A stretch of DNA of 64,000 bases from Willaertia magna (GCA_902984215.1 CADWAF010001920.1:1-64000); one strand, 5' to 3'. Positions 19,240 through 30,279 are shown, numbered from the stretch's first letter. Notes: generated by a model not told the origin, from the letters alone. Program-made: numbers and translations.

Positions 19240-20457
19240 TTATTCATCATTCATTTCAACATTTTCATCTTCATCATTCAATGCCATTTCTTCAACAACA
19301 TCTTCCCATGCTTCTTCATCATCTTCATTATCTTTTAATTCATTAACTGTAATTCCTTGATTTTTCAGTTTTTCTTTCATTAAATTTAATTCTTCTTTAA
19401 CTTCTTTTAAGAACATTCCATCTTCTTGTACTTTCTTACCTACTTTTAATGCTCTTTCAATACATTGTATACCAATCTCAGTTTTACCTAAACAATCATG
19501 ACAAATACCTAATAAATACCATAAATCAACAACTTCATCAAAATTTTCTTTTAATTGTTCTAAAATCTCTTTTGCTTCTTGATACATTTGTAATTCAATT
19601 AAATTTTTACTTGTAGATAATTTAAAATCATAATTATTTAACATTTCTGAATAACCTGTTTGTTCTTCTTTTAATCTATTACCTTCATCAATTATATTCT
19701 TAGCTACAACTTGCATCATTACTTTACCTTCTTCTGGTTTATTTTGACACATACGTAAATGTGATAATGTTTGAAGTAAATGAATATCCCATTGTTCTAA
19801 AGGAGTTGTTTGATACATATTCTTAGCTAATTCTACACATCTCTCACATTCTTGTTCTGCATTTGGTTCAAAACATAAATCTGTCATATAGAGTTCACAT
19901 ATTGAACAAAGACCTTGAATATAAAGTTTTTGTAATTCTTCTATTGGAATTTGTTGATTATTATTTTGATTCTTAACTGCTTCTTCAATTAATATTAAAC
20001 CTTTAGAGAAATAGTCAACACTTGTTTTACCTTGACTTACTTGTCCTAAATACATGTAAGAAGGGAAATGTTGTGGATTAGCTATTGATACCGATATTTA
20101 TTGATATAGGTATATTGTGTGAAAAAATTACTTACATTGAATAGCTTGTTTTAAGAAAACTGTAGCGTTAAGAGGATCTCCTTGTTCTAAATAGATTTCA
20201 CCTAATAAAAATTGTAATTCATATACTCTTGGATTATTTTTAAATTGTTGAATACCTTTTGATAATGCTTTCATACATAATTCATGTTCATATTGAGATT
20301 TTAAATTATATACTCTTTCTAATAATGTTTCTATATTTTCCGATATATTATTATTTGTTGTTGTTGTTGTTGAACCACTAGTATTAGATGAAGAAGTGGT
20401 ATTAGTTTTCTTCTTTGGTTTTTGTTGTTGTTGTTTTCTTCTGAAATTTCCAGGCAT
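19240..20457 (-). CDS. ACL4: TPR protein, ACL4-like assembly chaperone of ribosomal protein L4
   Basis: Two exons, 20136-20457 and 19240-20081, joined IQ-SNPQHFPSYMYLG, about 387 residues. After a Lys/Gln/Thr-rich start come TPR helices (LEQGDPLNATVFLKQAIQ; MYLGQVSQGKTSVDYFSKGL; LWYLLGICHDCLGKTEIGIQCIERAL). The C-terminus is strongly acidic (DNEDDEEAWEDVVEEMALNDEDE), as in yeast Acl4 and its relatives, which hold nascent ribosomal protein L4 and escort it to the nucleus. The GKTSVDYFSKG stretch resembles the family's conserved G-x-x-A-V-x-x-Y-x-K-G helix. The family assignment rests on overall pattern and acidic tail. The introns and start (ATGCCTGGAAATTTC) are clear. Confidence 0.7.
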
Positions 20458-20506
20458 TTTATTTGGTCAAAAAAAAATTCAAAAAATATTTGAAGCAAAA
20501 ATTTTT

Positions 20507-20553
20507 GTGCCTGGCTTTCGCAGAGTGGTTTAAGGGATAGGAATTAGGTTTAA
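20507..20553 (+). other. tRNA-Ser/Leu-like 5' half fragment
   Basis: The sequence GCAGAGTGGTTTAAGG is the D-arm signature of long-variable-arm tRNAs (Ser/Leu) and is followed by GATAGG as in tRNA-Ser. No anticodon stem, variable arm or T arm follows. It lies in the leader region of the ACL4-like gene. It could be a truncated tRNA or SINE head, or coincidence. Confidence 0.3.
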
Positions 20554-20648
20554 GCAAAAACAAAACGTTTATTGGATTTATACATTAATTGAATGATTTA
20601 AACGATTGTTGAAAGGGCACACACAAAATTGTTTTTTAAAATCTCTAC

Positions 20649-21248
20649 TTAATTACTCTTTTCAGATGACTTAACTAATGGAACGCCTGCACCAGCAAAG
20701 AATGGAGCTGCACCAAATCCTGCACCGAAACCTGCACCATTAATGAAAGGGGCTCCACCAAAACCTGCTCCAAATGCTGGACCACCAACGAATGGAGCTG
20801 GACCGCCAAAACCTGCACCATATCCAAAACCACCAAAGCCACCACCAAAACCTGCACCTCCAAAGTATGGTGCTGCACCAAAACCATATCCACCAAATCC
20901 ACCCCAAGGAAGGACAGGATTGGAGTAAGCACTAGCTGCATAGTTACTACCAGTTGGTCCTTGATAAGATGCTCCAAAGTTTGTGTAAGGAGTGTAGGAT
21001 GTTGCACCAACTTGATTATTGTAAGCTTGAGTGTTTTGGTTGTAATTGTTGTAGTTGGCTGCATTTGTTCCAAAGTTAGTGCCTTGTCCACCATAATAAT
21101 TTTGTGCATTAGTGTTATAACCACTAGCACCTGGACCAAATCCTCCAAATCCAAATCCACCAAAACCAGCGTCTTTTTCTTCACCTGCTAATGCAAAAAC
21201 TGCTCCAATAATTGCAATAAAAGCTAAAGAGAGTACAATCTTTCTCAT
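20649..21248 (-). CDS. Secreted Gly/Phe/Ala-rich repeat protein
   Basis: 199 residues. A signal peptide is evident (MRKIVLSLAFIAIIGAVFALA), followed by GEEKDAG and a long Gly-rich region with recurring GFGxGF, GGFGG and APFxxGxGFG units. The middle (NTQAYNNQVGATSYTPYTNFG) is shared with the smaller protein at 2162-2497. No enzyme domain is present. The composition suggests a structural extracellular or wall-associated role, which is inference. The repeats are encoded with comparatively high GC, which is why other frames across it stay open. The start is the only Met before the signal peptide. Confidence 0.78.
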   Translation of the reverse strand: MRKIVLSLAFIAIIGAVFALAGEEKDAGFGGFGFGGFGPGASGYNTNAQNYYGGQGTNFGTNAANYNNYNQNTQAYNNQVGATSYTPYTNFGASYQGPTGSNYAASAYSNPVLPWGGFGGYGFGAAPYFGGAGFGGGFGGFGYGAGFGGPAPFVGGPAFGAGFGGAPFINGAGFGAGFGAAPFFAGAGVPLVKSSEKSN

Positions 21249-21559
21249 TGTTTTTTGTTGTTGAATTGTTTACCTTAACTTTGCTGACAAGCTACGATTA
21301 AATAGCTATTATTCTAGAAGTGTATATTTGTTAATGTTACATAAATATATTTTAAGCTTTGGGGAATAATATACTTTCTTTACAATTCTTCTTGTTTGTC
21401 AAACTAAATGTGGATTTGTAAAAATCGAATCCAAAGGCAGATAAGTTTTCTTGTTTTGTAAAAAGCTTCAGTTTGTGACATAATATTGTTTAAATAAATA
21501 AAAGTTAAAACAAGAAAATATATTATAATAAATTAAAATTTTAATGTATAAATAAATAA
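21249..21559. other. Intergenic region
   Basis: AT-rich spacer of 311 bp between the secreted protein's start and the decarboxylase's stop, both on the minus strand. It should hold the secreted-protein promoter. No gene or repeat is seen. Confidence 0.5.
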
Positions 21560-23254
21560 TTATTGTACAGCTTTTTCATCCTTTTTACGAATGATAATAT
21601 TGTCTCCCAATTTAACTTTTTGACCTTTCTGTATATTAAATGCTAAATTATCATTAATGTCGCTTTCAAAAATTAAAATTATTGTTGAACCTAATTTAAA
21701 ATAACCAATTTCTTCACCTTTATCCAAAGATAAACCTCCTTGAACATAATCTCTTGATAAAACCACAATCTCTTCGCCTTTCTTTTTATCTTTAATATGT
21801 TCTTCGGTAGTTTTCTTCTCTAATAACTCTGCAGAATCAGTACTAGAAGATTTTGTCATATCTGATTTTGGAGTTTCTGTAGTGGTAGGGGTTGTTGGCT
21901 TCTTTACTTTTGGTCTTTTAACATTAGTTTTTAACGAATTGTCAAAATGAACTACAAATGAGCCAACGTTCAAAGCGCCAACAATAACATAATGCATGTT
22001 ACCATATTGCCATTTACCATTCAAAACAACTCGTTCATTTTGGGTGAATAAGTTAGGATATCCATTCAAATAGAGTGGCATTACAGGGAATAATTTACCA
22101 TAAATATGTTTTCTAGAATGTACATTAAAGTCACAAGGACTATGGAAACGGTGATAATCACCTGGTGCTAAATACAATACACAATAATGTAATTGTTTCT
22201 TTTGTTTTTGTTGTTGTTCGGATAATCCAGAAGTATTTCTCTTCTCTTTTTGAAGTAATTGTTGCATAGAATAAGTGACACCTTTAACTTGAGGTAAATA
22301 AACATGTTCATAACAATCATCGATATGATCTAGCTCAACGGATAATGTACCGAATCTAGCAACGGTACCATCTACTGGACTAACTAGTACTGAATTTAAA
22401 TATTGTCTTTCTCTTTCCGATAGTTCGGTTTTTTCATCAATTTGTTTCTTTTGAAGAACTTTTCGTTTATGTTGAACACTCAATGGAGGTCTTGCTTCAG
22501 GTTTTAGTCTTCTTGAAAAGAATTCTTGTAAACTTTTATATTCTTCTAAAGGTTTATCTACTTCATTCATATCAACACCATATAACCATCCGTATAATTC
22601 ATAGACAGGAGGTCTTAGGAATGCAGGTTGAATTTCAGTACTATTTATACTACCCCAACATCTTGATATGAAATTAGTAGGTATTGCTCTAGATAATAAT
22701 TGTAAAAAGGTTTGTTTTTCAGGTTGTACATGTTCAAAATTTGTTAAGAAAGTGTCATCTATGTCTGTCATATCCAAGGAATTATGAAAAGAACCCAAGA
22801 TTAAAAGTCCTGTTAGCGTAAAAGTACCTGTTAGAAGAAGGATTTTGAGAAATTTTTTAATGATACCTTTTTTTTTCTTTGGGGTTTGGTTCTCGCTTGT
22901 TTCAGGGTTGTTTGAGGTATTTTGGGTGTTGTCAGATTTGGTGTCATTCATTGCCTTTCCTTCTTCTGTTCCATTGGAAACAACTTTTAATTCACGTTCT
23001 GGTTGAAGGCTTGATGATGATTCGGTTTGTTTTTGCTTATTGTTATCTTGGGTAGTACCACTATTATTCATAACAACATTAAATGTGTGGAAGTTATTTA
23101 ATAATAAAACATTGTTATTTAATGAAATGTTTTTAATTTGGGACAAACCAATACTCTTTTTCATGAAATAAATGTTTTCACTTCCATTAATTGTTTTTAA
23201 GGATTTTGAGACAATTCCTTGTTTTTTAATAGATGTTCCAATAATTCGTTTCAT
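21560..23254 (-). CDS. PISD: Phosphatidylserine decarboxylase, mitochondrial type I
   Basis: 564 residues. It makes phosphatidylethanolamine from phosphatidylserine at the inner mitochondrial membrane. The N-terminus is basic and Ser/Asn-rich like a presequence; after a Thr/Lys-rich stretch comes one TM helix (FLKILLLTGTFTLTGLLILG, about 135-155). The catalytic region has EFFSRRLKPEARP, VSPVDGTV, LAPGDYHRFHSPCDF, LFTQNERVVLNG and the LGST motif at 521-524, where self-cleavage before Ser yields the pyruvoyl group. The catalytic Asp and His are in SPVDG and DYHRFHSP. An insert of about 60 low-complexity residues separates the DNSLK strand from the GGLSLDKGEEIGYF segment. Length is close to fungal and animal relatives plus this insert. 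Single exon; the start follows an A-rich leader. Confidence 0.93.
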   Translation of the reverse strand: MKRIIGTSIKKQGIVSKSLKTINGSENIYFMKKSIGLSQIKNISLNNNVLLLNNFHTFNVVMNNSGTTQDNNKQKQTESSSSLQPERELKVVSNGTEEGKAMNDTKSDNTQNTSNNPETSENQTPKKKKGIIKKFLKILLLTGTFTLTGLLILGSFHNSLDMTDIDDTFLTNFEHVQPEKQTFLQLLSRAIPTNFISRCWGSINSTEIQPAFLRPPVYELYGWLYGVDMNEVDKPLEEYKSLQEFFSRRLKPEARPPLSVQHKRKVLQKKQIDEKTELSERERQYLNSVLVSPVDGTVARFGTLSVELDHIDDCYEHVYLPQVKGVTYSMQQLLQKEKRNTSGLSEQQQKQKKQLHYCVLYLAPGDYHRFHSPCDFNVHSRKHIYGKLFPVMPLYLNGYPNLFTQNERVVLNGKWQYGNMHYVIVGALNVGSFVVHFDNSLKTNVKRPKVKKPTTPTTTETPKSDMTKSSSTDSAELLEKKTTEEHIKDKKKGEEIVVLSRDYVQGGLSLDKGEEIGYFKLGSTIILIFESDINDNLAFNIQKGQKVKLGDNIIIRKKDEKAVQ

Positions 23255-23493
23255 TTTGATACAAAATAATTATAATTACTAAAAGAAAGTGATGAGTTTT
23301 ATTCGGAAAAGAAGGAATAGGAAAAAGAAACTAGTGTGAAGAAATTGCAAGAATTATTGTTTGCGTTTTTTAATTCCAAAAAATATTACAGATTTTTAAA
23401 ACCTATTGGCAAATGCCCAAGAGATGCGATGAGCTTATTGATTTATTTTTACATAAAATTACAGAGTAAATTCATTCTGTTTGGGGAATGTGC

Positions 23494-26400
23494 TTAATTA
23501 TTGTTATTTTCCTTAGGTTCTGCAGCACAAGATATTTCAAATAGTTTATCTTCATTGAAATGGACTAGATTTGCTAATTTGTTCTTAAGTTCTAGTACTG
23601 GTTTAAAGTAATAAGGTTGTTGTTGGAATCTCTTAATACCAGTTTGAATAATTGCTGCCAACTTTTGTCTCTTGAAGAAGTTAATAATTTTCTTTTCTTC
23701 ATTAATAAAATCTTTGTTACCATCTTCAACAAATGTGATATCAGTCAATTGAATACCAATAAAAGGTAAAAGTGGAGGTGGGCATTCTTTGATGGTACTT
23801 CTCATTTCTTTATAGTTTTTAGCTGTTGAAACAATCTTTTCAAGTTCTTTATATTCTTCAAATAATTTCTTAGGTACTTGTGCCCAATGCTTCTTTAATC
23901 TACCAATTGGTATAGATCTTAATCCACCAATTATTTCCTTTAATCCATTAAAGTTATTTATTTTTCTTAATTCACGTGCAATTTTAATAAACTTTCTAAT
24001 TGCCCAAACTCTCTTTTCTTCTTTCTTTTGTTCTAAAATTTGATGGGCTACCCATAGAACTACTGTATTTGTTCTTTGGATAATTTCTACAACATTTGGT
24101 GATGCCTTTGGATTTTTGTTCCATGCCTGAGACAATAATTCTTTAGGTTGAATTTTCATAAAGATAGCACTTTCAATTAACGTAATTTGTCTTGCAATTT
24201 CAACAGAACTCCAATCTAATACCTTAGTTTCATTCAAGTTTCTAAATTTAAATGTTGATGGAAGGATTGGTTTTGGTGCATTAATTAATTCTCCCTTTTC
24301 TTGTTCTTTATCTTCTAATTCTTTCATTTGTTTTTCTAGATATTGTTTTTGAATGACAGATAAAGTATCTCTCTTTGTTCTTAACTTTTTCAATTCTATT
24401 CTTAAATTATCAGCCAAATTTTCAAATGTTTTTGCCATATGGTTTTCAATAAAGTTTGACAATTGCTTTGTTAGGTTTGCATTGTTTCTAAAATCATAAG
24501 AATGGTCACTAATCCATCTCTTTAATATTTTATAAATGTTAATTCTAATGGGTATTAAAGTTGTTTTAATAAAGTTGGCAAATGCGTTATTATCATTTCT
24601 AATTTCCTCTGTTGGTGGAGTATTCCATTTCAAAGTTAAATGATTTAAAAATGTTTCAGGAGTTGTTATTGAATGATAAGTTAATAAGAATGCATCCCTA
24701 ATAGTGTCTTGTGCGTGGGCTGTTGTCATTCTTTCAATTAATTTCTCAAGGGTAGCACCTATCATTTGTGCATGGTCATCAAATGATATGTTTACACTAT
24801 TCACTTCTGGTTCTTCGTAAATAGCATAATCCTTTCTATTTTTCATTACAGTATTAATATCGATAGAATATTTTGTTTCAGGGCTTTCATAAGCTGTTTT
24901 GAGATGTGACATTACTTGCTTAACTTCTGTTGGACTCATCATATTATTACCATTAGCATTTGTAACCATACGAATATACCTAATCCAACGTCTTCTTTCA
25001 TTGGAAGATTGACATTCAAATATCTTTTGTTTTTCTGGGGAATAAACAAGTTTAAATCCTTTTTCTTCCCACTTCTCAACTTGAGTTGTGCTATCAATGT
25101 AATATAATTTTCTTTCACGTTTCTTTGTTTGTTGATTCACCCAACTAATAATTAAAACATTTTCAAATAGATATGCCTCACATGGTAAACTCTTTTCAAG
25201 ATTTTTACTTTTTAATTTATAAATAAAACTATCATTATCAGTTTCTGCATAGTTCTTAGAAGTAGATTCTTTAGCATGAATAGAATAAATGAAACGAGGA
25301 AGTCTTAATGCATCACCTTCATCGTTAGATTCTTGTCCAATTTCTGGAGTTTTATCACTAACAATAAAATTAGACAAATTTTCAATACCTAATCTTCTTT
25401 GAATTTCGAAATGCTTATTTAATTGGTATGCTCTCTCTAATTTTTCTCTAGCAGCAATCATACTCTTTTCTAATTTGTAAATTGCAGTACTAAGCATTGG
25501 ACAAGCGTGATCATCTGGAATTAAAGGAGCAATAATATCTCTGAATTGAACTAAATAATAAGTTAATCTAGAAGTAGGTTGACTAATAATATCTTCAAAA
25601 CTTAAAACTTCTAACATATCTGAATCTTTTCTTTGATGTTCTCTTGCCTTAATATCTAATGAATTTTCAATTAATTGTAAAAGCTTCTTGTCATCATTTA
25701 AAAGTATTTGTTGAACCTTATATCTTAAACTTTTAGTATATTCAACCAAATATTGTTCAATATATTTTCCACATAAAGTGTACTGTACAAAATCCAAAAT
25801 AATTTCACCAAATTTAGTTAACCATTCATCATTTTGTTCAGAAATTATATTTTCAGCTAAATGTCTTTTTAATTCCATAACTTTTAAATGTTTTCCATCT
25901 GCACACATATTATTAATTAACCAAAAGAATAATCTATCCATTGTTGCCTTATCACTTGCATCTGTGATATTGTTCATAATTTCATCTTTATAATATTTTG
26001 GTAATAGTTCACCTAAATGATATAAATAATCTTCTTCTCTTTGAATGAATGCTTTAATTCTTAAGCTTAATTGTTTACGTGGAACTTCAGGTTTAACTTC
26101 TACAGGTTTTACGTCATCTTTAATTGGTTGAACTGGTTTTTGAGTTTCTACAAATTCATTAACAGGCTTAGAAAAACTACCAGTAGATTTTGTTTCCCTT
26201 TGATGACCCAAATCAATGATACTTTTAATACTTGGGGCAGAAGATTTGTTTTTAGATTGTTCTTCAAAGTATTTAATTCTTTCAGCAACACCAATTGCAC
26301 TGTCACCTAAAATTCTACGTTCGAATGAAATTTCTTCTTCTTGATCTTTTCTTTCTCTTTGCAATTGTTCCTTTTGATGAACATCAATCTTTGGAGTAGA

Positions 26401-27114
26401 AGGAATTTTAACAAGTGTTGATTGTTGTTGTTGAGGAATAGATTTTTCTACCTTTTCCTTTAATTCTTTAACTAAATTTGATTTTACATTATTCTCGGAA
26501 ATAACTTTCTTATCTTCAATAGGCTTCTTATTTAACTCCTCTTCTTTAACATCTTCCTTACCAACTTTTTGTTGTGGTGGTATTGGTAATGGTTTTATTA
26601 CTTTAGTTTCATTTTTAATAATTGGCGGTTTTACCTCTTCTGTAGTTTTTATTGTTTCATTTTCTTTTACGGAGGTAGTAGGAACTGTGGTTGTTGTAGA
26701 AGTTTCTTCAGAAGGAATTTTTTCAATAATTTCTTGTTTTTTAATAATTTCATTAACCATTACTTGTTCTTCCTCTTCAACTGCATCATCTTCATCAATA
26801 TCATCTTTTAGACCAAGTACTGATTGTAAACCTTCTGGTAATTGATTTAATTGATTTTTAAAATCCATATCATCAGAGAAATTATGAATAATTGATGAAA
26901 AACCTTGTCTTTCTTCATCTCCAACTAAAAGTTGTGTTAAATATCTTTAAATAATAATAACAAATTAAAATGTGATTAAATGGTTTTTAAATAGTTTATA
27001 AACTTACGTGAATATATTATAAAACAATTGACGAACGGATGGCACAAGAATTGCTGCTGTTGTTGCGCCGGTTAACAGCAAAGCAATACCAATATCTATA
27101 TAGGATACTATCAT
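23494..27114 (-). CDS. Membrane-anchored DH-PH-RasGEF (SOS-like) exchange factor
   Basis: Two exons, 27008-27114 and 23494-26944, joined at NIFT-YLTQLLVGDEE, about 1185 residues. The short first exon encodes a hydrophobic helix (IGIALLLTGATTAAILVP), a probable membrane anchor. A Pro/Glu/Lys-rich disordered region follows, then a DH-like (RhoGEF) domain (about 330-550), a PH domain (about 587-695; ends with RRRWIRYIRMV), a RasGEF N-terminal (REM) domain (about 757-860) and a CDC25 catalytic domain (about 927-1165; DWSSVEIARQITLIE, FNGLKEIIGGLRS, PFIGIQLTDITF). SOS proteins use the same order, activating both Rac and Ras. The anchor replaces the recruitment step used by animal SOS. The DH domain is divergent, so Rho-GEF activity is less certain than Ras-GEF activity. 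Confidence 0.85.
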
Positions 27115-27347
27115 TAATTTTTTTTAAACCTTTTGATTGTTAATTAATTGACGGGTCTACATTTGTTAACTATCATCTCAAGTTTTTAATATCCTTTCTG
27201 CCATTTTTAATTTTCATTGTAACATGTTATAACGTGTTGCTTATGGTTGACCATCACGTGTTTAATCACAATATTAATTTGAAGAAAAAATAGAAATTTT
27301 AATAGGTCGCATCGTTTGTCCTTTCACAAAAAAAACTAATTAACGAC

Positions 27348-28385
27348 ATGAAAATCGATACTTTTATTAATAACAAAATTGATAATTTAGAGAAACTGCT
27401 ATCAGTAAGCCTAGATCAAAACGAAAAGGTGAATTTAATTAAAAAGAAAACAAACTCGGGGGATGATATTGAAGCATTAATATATCCTCAACATTTCTTG
27501 TATCACAACTTTTATATCAGAAACTCCCACAGAAAGAACCCAATTTATTGGAAAGTAAAGGTATGCCTGTTTGAAAAGCTAAACGACGAGTCAGGAATAA
27601 AAGTGTGCCTTCTTGTAGGAAAATGGTTGGTGTATTGGGGAAAGGATTCATTGGTTAAGGTTTCTTATAATTTTACATACGCCACCGATTGTTTTTACAT
27701 TGCTGATGTTATTTTAATTCAAGAGAAAGAAAAGCTTGAAGAGTGGATGGTTAATTTTGCTGAAACCTGCTGCAAGTGGAATGCCTTAATGACCTATGAC
27801 AAAATGAATTGCAATGAATTAGATTTTGTTTGTCATATTGTGAAAAAGTTAAATTGTGCTGATGTTCTTTTTAATAAGGCGGAACCAGTGTCTTACTATT
27901 TATCAGATTTATTAATGGGGGATTGTTTTTCTCCTATCATTCCAATTAATGAAACTCTTTACTATAGCGCAAAGGGTTTTGATTTTAATGATAATATTAT
28001 GCTGCATGAAGAAAAAGATGAATTACAAAGGTTGATTAATAATATTGTCAATGAAAATAACAAGTATTTATTTGTCGAGAGTGAAATGGACATTATTAAT
28101 ATTATCAATTTGATTTTAAGAAGAAATAGAGCAATGTTTGGGAATTACGCTAATGTACAACCATCAATAGATGTTGAAACCAGAAGACTATTCGTTTTGT
28201 TGAAGCAAATTGGCAAGAGATTTTGGAGAGATAACAAAGTAAATAACAAGTTAAACATTAAAGTGGAGAATTTATTGGATTTTTACATTTCCAACTTTTA
28301 TGACAGCCAAACTATTGTGAGAATTAAATATCAAACCGGAAATTGTGAATGTTTTCCTTTACAAAAACCTCAATGTAATTTATAA
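27348..28385 (+). CDS. Orphan protein, possible NlpC/LRAT-like fold
   Basis: 345 residues with no signal peptide or TM helix. I do not recognise a firm family. The segment VCLLVGKWLVYWGKDSLVKV followed about 60 residues later by KWNALMTYDKMNCNELDFV resembles the order of strands and the Cys-bearing NCQxFV motif of LRAT/NlpC-like papain folds, but the catalytic His is not in place. If related, it may be inactive. The C-terminal half (FGNYANVQPSIDVETRRLFVLL; FWRDNKVNNKLNI) is helical. Codon use is less AT-biased than in neighbouring orphans, which argues for a real, constrained gene. The ATG follows ACAAAAAAAACTAATTAACGAC. Confidence 0.6.
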   Translation: MKIDTFINNKIDNLEKLLSVSLDQNEKVNLIKKKTNSGDDIEALIYPQHFLYHNFYIRNSHRKNPIYWKVKVCLFEKLNDESGIKVCLLVGKWLVYWGKDSLVKVSYNFTYATDCFYIADVILIQEKEKLEEWMVNFAETCCKWNALMTYDKMNCNELDFVCHIVKKLNCADVLFNKAEPVSYYLSDLLMGDCFSPIIPINETLYYSAKGFDFNDNIMLHEEKDELQRLINNIVNENNKYLFVESEMDIINIINLILRRNRAMFGNYANVQPSIDVETRRLFVLLKQIGKRFWRDNKVNNKLNIKVENLLDFYISNFYDSQTIVRIKYQTGNCECFPLQKPQCNL

Positions 28386-28710
28386 TGGAGTTTTGCATTC
28401 AAATAAAACCCTTGTTGTTTTTTAAGTCATAGCGTCTATGTGAATAAAGAAGGTAATAGACTTAAAACCAACCAAATATATTAGGTTATCGGAGGAAACA
28501 GTAAATTGTTTTGGTAAATCCTAGGAAATATCTTACTTCTTATTTATTCAATACAACTTGCACTATTTACCATTTTGTTAGTGGTATGCATACATTATGA
28601 TTAAAAAGGATAAAACACAAAGTGAAAGAAAATTTTGTTTTATTAACAATAACAAGATAAATTATTAGAGGATATTGGAAATATAGTACATAATCTAGAT
28701 TTTAAATAAC
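28386..28710. other. Intergenic region
   Basis: Convergent spacer of 325 bp between the orphan and the MADS-box gene. It should contain both 3' ends. No gene or clear repeat seen. Confidence 0.5.
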
Positions 28711-29595
28711 TTATTGGCCGTGATATTGATGGAATTGTGTTGTTGGTTGTTGTTGAAAGTTTTGTTGATTAAACATCATTTGTTGTTGATATTGTTGATA
28801 ATTTGGTTGTTGTTGTTGCATATTTTGATATTGTTGATTTTGAGGTTGTTGTTGGTTAATCATAACACGTTGTTGTTGAGGTGAATTCTCTTGCATAAAC
28901 CTTTGTTGATATTGTTGTTGTTGTTGAGGATTATACATACCACTACCTGTAGATTGTTGATCAGAAATGGATGGTAACATATTGGCATTAGACTGTAAAG
29001 CAGCAATATTTGGTTTAACATCTTGTTGTTCACCACCAATCATTCCTGTTGGTTGCATATAACCCATTTGTTGTCCTAAACCTATTTCTCCTTCATGATC
29101 TTCTTCTTCATCTTCTTCATTTTGTAATTGTTGCATTGGAATATCAGGAGCGTTTAAACAAGATTGAATCAAGTTCTTTCCTTCTGTTTGAGTTATGAGA
29201 GGTTGTAATTTTGGAGTTGCAAAGGTATAAACATGACCAGTTTCGGAAGCGACTAAAAGTAAAACTTGGGTACCAGTTAAAGTTGATAACTCATAAGCTT
29301 TCTTCATTATACCAGCCTTCCTTTTACTGAAAGTAATATGTCTTCTACTTTTGTCTTTTATGAACTCTATTGCAATCTTTCTTCTACCAGTTCTCTTTGG
29401 TTTTGGTTTGTCATTAGATTGATTTTGTTGAGAACCACCAGATGAAGAAGACTGTGCTTCTTGTTGTTGGGAAGTTGGTAACACATTGTCATTAGATAAG
29501 TTTATTTGGCTATTGTTCATCTGTCCTGTATTGTCAGTTACCTGTTGTGGGTTGCTCATTTGCTGCATCATTTCCTGTTTAGATTGGCTGCTCAT
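28711..29595 (-). CDS. MADS-box transcription factor, SRF/MCM1 type
   Basis: 294 residues. The DNA-binding MADS box lies at about 70-130: RRKIAIEFIKDKSRRHITFSKRK then AGIMKKAYELSTLTGTQVLLLVASETGHVYTFATPKLQP, the SRF/MCM1 (type I) form rather than MEF2. Both flanks are Gln/Asn-rich and likely disordered activation regions; the C-terminal third is nearly pure Q/N/M. In other eukaryotes such factors bind CArG boxes as dimers and control cytoskeletal or developmental genes; an equivalent role in amoeba-flagellate change is a guess. Single exon; the start is the first Met after stops. Confidence in the family is very high. Confidence 0.95.
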   Translation of the reverse strand: MSSQSKQEMMQQMSNPQQVTDNTGQMNNSQINLSNDNVLPTSQQQEAQSSSSGGSQQNQSNDKPKPKRTGRRKIAIEFIKDKSRRHITFSKRKAGIMKKAYELSTLTGTQVLLLVASETGHVYTFATPKLQPLITQTEGKNLIQSCLNAPDIPMQQLQNEEDEEEDHEGEIGLGQQMGYMQPTGMIGGEQQDVKPNIAALQSNANMLPSISDQQSTGSGMYNPQQQQQYQQRFMQENSPQQQRVMINQQQPQNQQYQNMQQQQPNYQQYQQQMMFNQQNFQQQPTTQFHQYHGQ

Positions 29596-29943
29596 TTCTC
29601 TTCGATAAAAACAGTGTAAATTTTAAAAATGTTTAACTGGTTGCCAAATAGCAATGTTGGTTTTTTTTGGTTTATTTTTATTGGTTAGAACACCTTTTTT
29701 GCAAACGGGCAATATTTATTTGATGTAGATTGTAACAAAGAAAGGAGCCAAGCAAACAAATTCGTTGTAAATTCCTAAAAGATAAAGGGGATATTTTTAA
29801 TTTGTTAACGAGGGAAATTGAACCTTATACATTTACGAAATTATCTTTTGGTTTGTCTGTAACTATGGATGTATTTGGCGAATTAGCAAAATGACTTTGT
29901 ACTTTTATAATTTTAAAGAGTTTTCCTTCTTCTATAGCTGTAA

Positions 29944-30267
29944 TTACCGAGTCAATTTTATAGCTTTAATTGTCATCAATATTCCAATAAAACAAGTTAA
30001 GCCGAGTAACATAACAAGACCAATAACAGAAACAAACATGATGGCGTATTCTCTAGGAGGAAAGAATTTTAGTATCCAAGTTTGATCTGAATGAATAAAA
30101 GGCTTTGTAGAACATTTTAAAACAATAAATATTTTAAAATTAATACCAATCCACTACATTTTCTATCTACATACTGTTACTAACACCCACATAGAATAAT
30201 AAATAAAACCAATAAATATAACAGCAAGACCAGTTGTTCCTACTTTCCTATGGTCATCAACAGACAT
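29944..30267 (-). CDS. DPM2: Dolichol-phosphate mannosyltransferase subunit 2
   Basis: Two exons, 30175-30267 and 29944-30102, encode 83 residues, the usual DPM2 length (about 84). Exon 1 gives MSVDDHRKVGTTGLAVIFIG and IYYSMWVLVT, a first TM helix; exon 2 continues PFIHSDQTWILKFFPPREYA and a second TM helix (MFVSVIGLVMLLGLTCFIGI) ending in a basic KAIKLTR tail. The W-V-x-L-x-PF(I/V)(D/H) junction and PPREYA (LPRAYA in animals) are the family's best marks. DPM2 stabilises the DPM1 catalytic subunit in the ER and thus supports N-glycans and GPI anchors. Its start codon is only 12 bp from the divergent phosphatase gene's start codon. Confidence 0.88.
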
Positions 30268-30279
30268 TTTTTCTAAAAA

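Noticed and set aside
20675..21191. Long open frames on both strands over the Gly-rich gene
   Set aside because: They mirror the Gly-rich repeats of the real gene, which has a signal peptide and repeat logic. Their products are Leu/Val- or Pro-repeats with no start context.
29891..30085. Plus-strand 64-codon ORF
   Set aside because: Antisense to DPM2 exon 2, whose spliced product matches a known family in full.
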